The translations under genes were made by a program, and so were the position numbers. From the NCBI RefSeq assembly GCF_042477335.2, contig NC_091247.1:228122001-228186000 (forward strand): 64,000 nt of DNA, written 5' to 3'. The notes under the pieces were generated by a model. The model saw only the letters and a program-made list of their open reading frames with translations. It was not told the DNA's origin and searched no databases. This document shows, piece after piece, positions 62,699-64,000 of this stretch. The stretch's first letter is position 1; each line of letters begins with the position of its first letter. Origin of the DNA: Ovis canadensis. Lineage: Eukaryota > Chordata > Mammalia > Artiodactyla > Bovidae.

Positions 62699-63040
62699 TG
62701 GGTTTCCCTTGCGGCTCAAACCAGTCCATCCTAAAGGAAATCAACCAACCTTCCTGAATATTCATTGGAAGGACTGGTACTGAAGCTGAGGTAAAGAGTC
62801 CACTTGCCAATCCAAGAGACATAGGTTCGATCCCCAGTCTGGGAAGATCCCACAGGCTGTGGAACAAGTAAGCCCATGTGCCACAACTACTGAGGCTGTG
62901 CTCCACAACAAGAGAAGCCACTGCAGTGAGAAACCCACCCACCATAATAAGAAGCACCCACAGCTTGCTACAACGAGAGAAAAAAACACAGCAATGGAGA
63001 CCCACCACAACCATAAATAAATAAATAAAATTTTAAAAAG
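62699..63040 (+). repeat. CHR-type SINE with a foreign 76-bp insert
   Basis: Head 'gggtttcccttgcggctca' (62,699-62,717), then the insert, then 'taaagagtccacttgccaat', 'ataggttcgatccccagtct', 'ccacaactactgaggctgtg' and a tail of ataaataaataaa words. Without the insert it is a normal full-length SINE inserted in the L1. Confidence 0.9.
62716..62791 (+). repeat. 76-bp copy of nearby BovB sequence inside a SINE
   Basis: Matches 61,773-61,848 over 76 of 76 aligned positions with only two differences and no gap. Both copies share the unusual 'aatcaaccaaccttcctgaa', which departs from the BovB sequence I know, so one is a copy of the other rather than an independent insertion. It lacks retroposition marks and is truncated at both ends. 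Confidence 0.93.
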
Positions 63041-63337
63041 TATAATCTTTTTCTCATCAAAAGGCATTTAAGAAAGTAAAAGACAAGCTCCAGACTTGGA
63101 GAAAATATTTGCAGAACATGTGCCTGACAAAGAGCTTGTGTCTGTAAAGAACTCTCACAATTCAGTAAGAAGACAACAAGCAAGCCAGTTAAGAATGAAA
63201 GCGAAAATGGGCAAAATATTTGAACAGATTCTTCAGCAAAAGGTATTAGATGGCAAGTAAGCACATGAAAAGGTGTTCAACATCATTAGTCATTAGGAAA
63301 ATGTAAATTAATAGCAGCAGATATTGCTATTAGTAGT

Positions 63338-63544
63338 GAAGTGTTAGTCTATCAGTTGTGACCGACTCTTTGCCATCCCGTGGACTGTAGCCCACCAGGC
63401 TCCTCTGTCCGTGGAATTCTCTGGACAAGATTACTGGAGTGAGTTGCCATTCTCTTCTCCAGAGGTTCTTCCCAACCCAGGGATCAAACCTGGGTCTCCT
63501 GCTTTGCAGGCAGATTCTTTACTGTCCAAGCCAGCAGGGAAGCC
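63338..63544 (-). repeat. Bov-tA SINE, antisense, with 13-bp target-site duplication
   Basis: 'ctatcagttgtgaccgactc' to the reversed head 'ccaagccagcagggaagcc'. Flanked by tgct(a/g)ttagtagt at 63,325-63,337 and 63,545-63,557, within the L1. Confidence 0.94.
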
Positions 63545-63720
63545 TGCTGTTAGTAGTAGAGAGATATTAAACCCCAGCCAGAATGGCTACATTAAGAAGA
63601 CTGGCCAAGTGTCAAGTCTGAGGATGTGGTCTGGCAGGAACTCATGCTGCTGATGGGACTGTAAACTGGTACCGCCTCTTTGTAAAACATTTTGGCAAGT
63701 GATATCACTGATGCTATTAC

Positions 63721-63929
63721 CGAAAATATCATATACCTGAAGGACCCAAACTGAAGTCTACAGACTACATGATTCCAACTCTGTGACATTCTGGAAAAGG
63801 CAAAACTATGGAGACAGTTAGAAGATCAGTGGTTGCCCAGGGTTGGGTGGAGGAAAGGATGTGTCAGAGCGCAGAGGCCTTTTAGGTCAGTGAAGCTACC
63901 CTGTATGACACTGTAATAGGCACTTGCTA
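63721..63929 (+). other. probable L1 3' untranslated remnant
   Basis: 'ttctggaaaaggcaaaacta' then 'gatcagtggttgcccagggt' is a word pair common in older L1 3' regions. Assigned with caution. Confidence 0.5.
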
Positions 63930-64000
63930 TTTTTCAGTTGCTCAGTTGTATCCAACCCCTCCCCATGGACTGCAGCACGCCAGGCTTCCCTGTCCTTCAC
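63930..64000 (-). mobile_element. BovB LINE fragment, cut by window edge
   Basis: 'ttttcagttgctcagttgta' then 'catggactgcagcacgccag' is antisense BovB 3' sequence; it continues beyond the window. Confidence 0.85.

Larger units (their letters stand above)
61945..63720 (+). mobile_element. old L1 LINE, ORF2 3' region, split by two SINEs
   Basis: Sense L1 sequence in three pieces: 61,945-62,697 ('acattatatggaaacgcaat', 'tagacttccatcaaaattat'), 63,050-63,337 ('gacttggagaaaatatttgc', 'atgaaaaggtgttcaacatc') and 63,558-63,720 ('ccagccagaatggctacatt', 'gggactgtaaactggtaccg'). Divergence is high and frames are broken. A CHR SINE and a Bov-tA SINE have inserted, so the L1 is the oldest layer. Confidence 0.85.
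49668..64000 (+). other. PPARA: PPARA intron 1 (5' part)
   Basis: Everything after the exon 1 donor is intronic, with a possible alternative exon at 50,659-50,801. The human gene also has a long first intron. The intron continues past the window. It becomes AT-rich after about 50.8 kb and is heavily loaded with ruminant retroelements between 53 and 64 kb. Confidence 0.75.

Overview
This is a mammalian nuclear DNA window from a ruminant, most likely a bovid. The evidence is the repeats: tRNA-Glu-derived Bov-tA SINEs, one Bov-A2 dimer, BovB (RTE-clade) LINE fragments, CHR/SINE2-1-type SINEs and ruminant L1 3' ends, over older MIR and L2 pieces. The species cannot be fixed from the sequence alone. 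No operon-like layout, CRISPR array or bacterial gene is present, and nearly all long open frames are by-products of GC-rich sequence.

Two landmarks identify the locus. At 18,944-19,017 and 19,712-19,795 lie the hairpins of let-7a-3 and let-7b, 695 bp apart on the + strand, followed by a poly(A) signal at 19,898. About 30 kb downstream a large CpG island (about 48,400-50,640) contains a segment ending at 49,667 with a splice donor that I recognise as non-coding exon 1 of PPARA. This is the conserved MIRLET7BHG-PPARA interval (human 22q13.31; the cattle equivalent is on chromosome 5). The first coding exon of PPARA is not in the window.

Layout. 1-12,350: GC-rich upstream or host-gene intronic DNA with sparse repeats, one exon-like open segment (3,374-3,559) and an inverted ~155-bp duplication (9.74 kb versus 11.3 kb). 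12,360-13,870: a CpG island with a perfect inverted repeat carrying two YY1-type sites and two minisatellites. 13,870-19,920: the 3' part of the let-7 host transcription unit. 19,920-48,300: intergenic DNA with many SINEs, a CACCC-box minisatellite (28.2 kb), a strong CTCF-like motif (29.59 kb), a G-quadruplex cluster (35.5 kb) and BovB/L1 remnants. 48,290-50,640: PPARA promoter region with a DR1 nuclear-receptor-type site, CCAAT and GC boxes, exon 1, an NRF1 palindrome and a possible second untranslated exon. 50,800-64,000: PPARA intron 1, increasingly AT-rich and full of nested retroelements, including a 76-bp patch of BovB copied into a neighbouring SINE.

How the parts relate: let-7a/b are growth- and metabolism-related microRNAs made from one host transcript, and PPARA encodes a lipid-sensing nuclear receptor. 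Their order and orientation look the same as in human. I found no wholly new protein-based system. The items most worth checking are the exon-like segment at 3.4 kb, the predicted LIN28-resistant let-7a-3 loop, the YY1 inverted repeat and minisatellite pair in the 12-13 kb CpG island, the DR1 upstream of PPARA, and the templated insertion at 62.7 kb.
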